Assembly (NCBI GenBank): GCA_030141605.1
Contig: JAQGDQ010000073.1
Span: forward strand, 370,001 to 434,000
Source of the DNA: Tubiluchus corallicola
Lineage: Eukaryota; Priapulida; Priapulimorpha; Priapulimorphida; Tubiluchidae
Length of the DNA stretch: 64,000 nucleotides
Direction: 5' to 3'
In this document: positions 62,801 through 64,000 of the stretch, piece after piece
Layout of the letters: every line of letters starts with the position of its first letter
Numbering within the stretch: position 1 is the stretch's first letter
Position numbers and translations under genes: made by a program
The notes under the pieces: generated by a model
Told to the model about the DNA's origin: nothing
Seen by the model: the letters and a program-made list of their open reading frames with translations, nothing else
The model's database searches: none

Positions 62801-64000
62801 GTATTAAATGTCCTCTTAGCATTTTCGAGATTAGTTCCCAACTTGTTTCTTTTTGTAAAGCTAGCCTTGCCAATAAGCGTACGTACGTTATAATTAACAG
62901 AACCTGCGTATTTAAAAATTAATTAATTTGCGTAATTCACATGACACACGCGTGTAATACGGGTTGAACACTCCCGCTCGCCAGCTGTCATTGTAAAATA
63001 TAGGGTTTGTTGAACCCATGGGGAGATGTGTGTTAGGAAGATGTTTCAGTTAAATTCATTTCACAATGTTTGTTTGGTGGTTCTTCTTGCATCTCTGGGC
63101 ACAGAAGCATGTAATTACTGTTTTTGACAGAGAATCTCATTTTTGAATTGCTACTACTACGAGCCATTAATTTTACTTGTTCGCTAAACTTTGCTTCTAA
63201 ATTGACTCAGCTGAGCCGCTTATATATACAGCTGTAATGGAAGTAAAATAAAAACCAGCGCGATTAAAATAACTGGTTTATTAAGATTAAAGTTTACCGT
63301 CAATGATGATTAAAGAAAAGTTCTGTAGTCACCGCTAGACTAGTATAATGGATTATTTTGAAATCTTTTTAAGATGATTGTTTCAAATCGTAAAAAGTGC
63401 TCCGATGATTCGTCAGCCGGAAATGAATAGTTCTTTAACGGTGATAATAAATGGAAATTTCGCGCAAAATTCAAAACCGTGAAACATGACAATGGTTGCG
63501 ACAATAACTGTTAATGATGCAGTGATTTTCATAGTTAGTATATGTATATTAAAGGGCCATATTAGGAGTGTGCTACCTCTCACGGAAATGCTTTAAATAT
63601 CTCACCTATAATAGTCACCCATTAAATTTATTCTCTTGTTTCTTCTAAATTGATTCTACCAGACAGACGAACGCTGTCTGCTAGACAGATTTTGAATCTC
63701 TGATGTTTGTGATTTGGAAACAAGAGATGAAAATTGTTGCTTATATTTGTCTTTGATATTTTTCATATAAATGTGCGCTCTGACACTGTTGTTTTACAGT
63801 TGACAAAACACCGAAGTTTATTGTGTGCAAGCCTCTAGACGCAGTTGAGATTTCACTTATTTCTATTAAAGTAAAGTCACCCCAATCTTAAACTATAGTC
63901 CAAAGCAATCTAATTTATAAAATATTGAAAAGGAAGGTACTATTTTTTTCAAAAATGGTTTACGTGAAAGAATTGTTATCACAGGAACGTAATTTTGCGT

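Larger units (their letters stand above)
44847..64000 (+). other. Very long intron of the Dok-7-like gene (to window end)
   Basis: No coding exon could be supported in this 19-kb stretch on either strand. It holds a SINE copy (46774-46925), a long hairpin (47214-47318), TA repeats (48822-48843), small tandem duplications, a diverged repeat pair (53281-53670 and 54345-54735), degenerate triplet-rich patches (55215-55440, 59707-59814) and regulatory-looking motifs at 48257, 55801 and 58328-58499. Open frames of 60-127 codons exist (49560-49943 minus, 53663-54007 plus, 55610-55984 minus), but none has a recognised motif. Confidence 0.5.

Noticed and set aside
63797-63880. Candidate Dok-7 exon after TTTTACAG with VDKTPKFIVCKPLDAVE
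   Set aside because: Good acceptor and phase, but no similarity to Dok-7 and only a weak donor. It could be checked with transcripts.

Overview
The window is animal nuclear DNA: AT-rich, gene-sparse, with genes split by consensus GT-AG introns (plus one GC-AG intron), interspersed transposon remnants and microsatellites. No bacterial, organellar or CRISPR features are present. The species cannot be named from the sequence. The gene set (mitochondrial uL1m, H2A.Z, SLC35F6, Dok-7) and the repeat types (tRNA-derived SINEs, L2/CR1-like LINEs, pogo/Tigger and hAT DNA elements) fit a metazoan, probably a marine invertebrate; that last step is inference.

Four protein-coding genes were assembled exon by exon. 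(1) MRPL1, minus strand, 1416-11342: nine coding exons giving 367 aa with every intron phase agreeing. (2) H2A.Z histone variant, plus strand, 18685-21089: five exons, exactly 128 aa, the first coding exon being only the ATG. (3) SLC35F6-like transporter, minus strand, 25222-41699: ten exons, about 390 aa; intron 1 is GC-AG. (4) A Dok-7-like gene, plus strand, beginning at 44412: two exons encoding the start of its PH domain, followed by an intron that appears to run past the window end (more than 19 kb).

Layout: 1-1219 intergenic; 1220-11342 MRPL1 with SINE, L2, hAT-like and Tigger-like elements in its introns; 11343-18498 intergenic with a 590-bp compound microsatellite and a broken hAT transposase; 18499-22434 H2A.Z with promoter motifs and two poly(A) signals; 22435-25221 intergenic with DNA elements; 25222-41699 SLC35F6 with LINE and pogo fragments in introns 1 and 3; 41700-44411 intergenic between divergent genes; 44412-64000 the 5' part of the Dok-7-like gene with a SINE, a 39-bp-stem hairpin, a diverged ~390-bp repeat pair and several regulatory-looking motifs.

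The genes are not functionally linked: a mitochondrial ribosomal protein, a chromatin histone, an endolysosomal/mitochondrial membrane protein and a receptor-kinase adaptor. No new multi-gene system was seen. The most notable items are structural: the compound microsatellite, the GC-AG intron, the near-perfect hairpin at 47214-47318, the DNA-transposon foldbacks and the very long Dok-7 intron carrying YY1/E2F-like and ISRE-like motifs.
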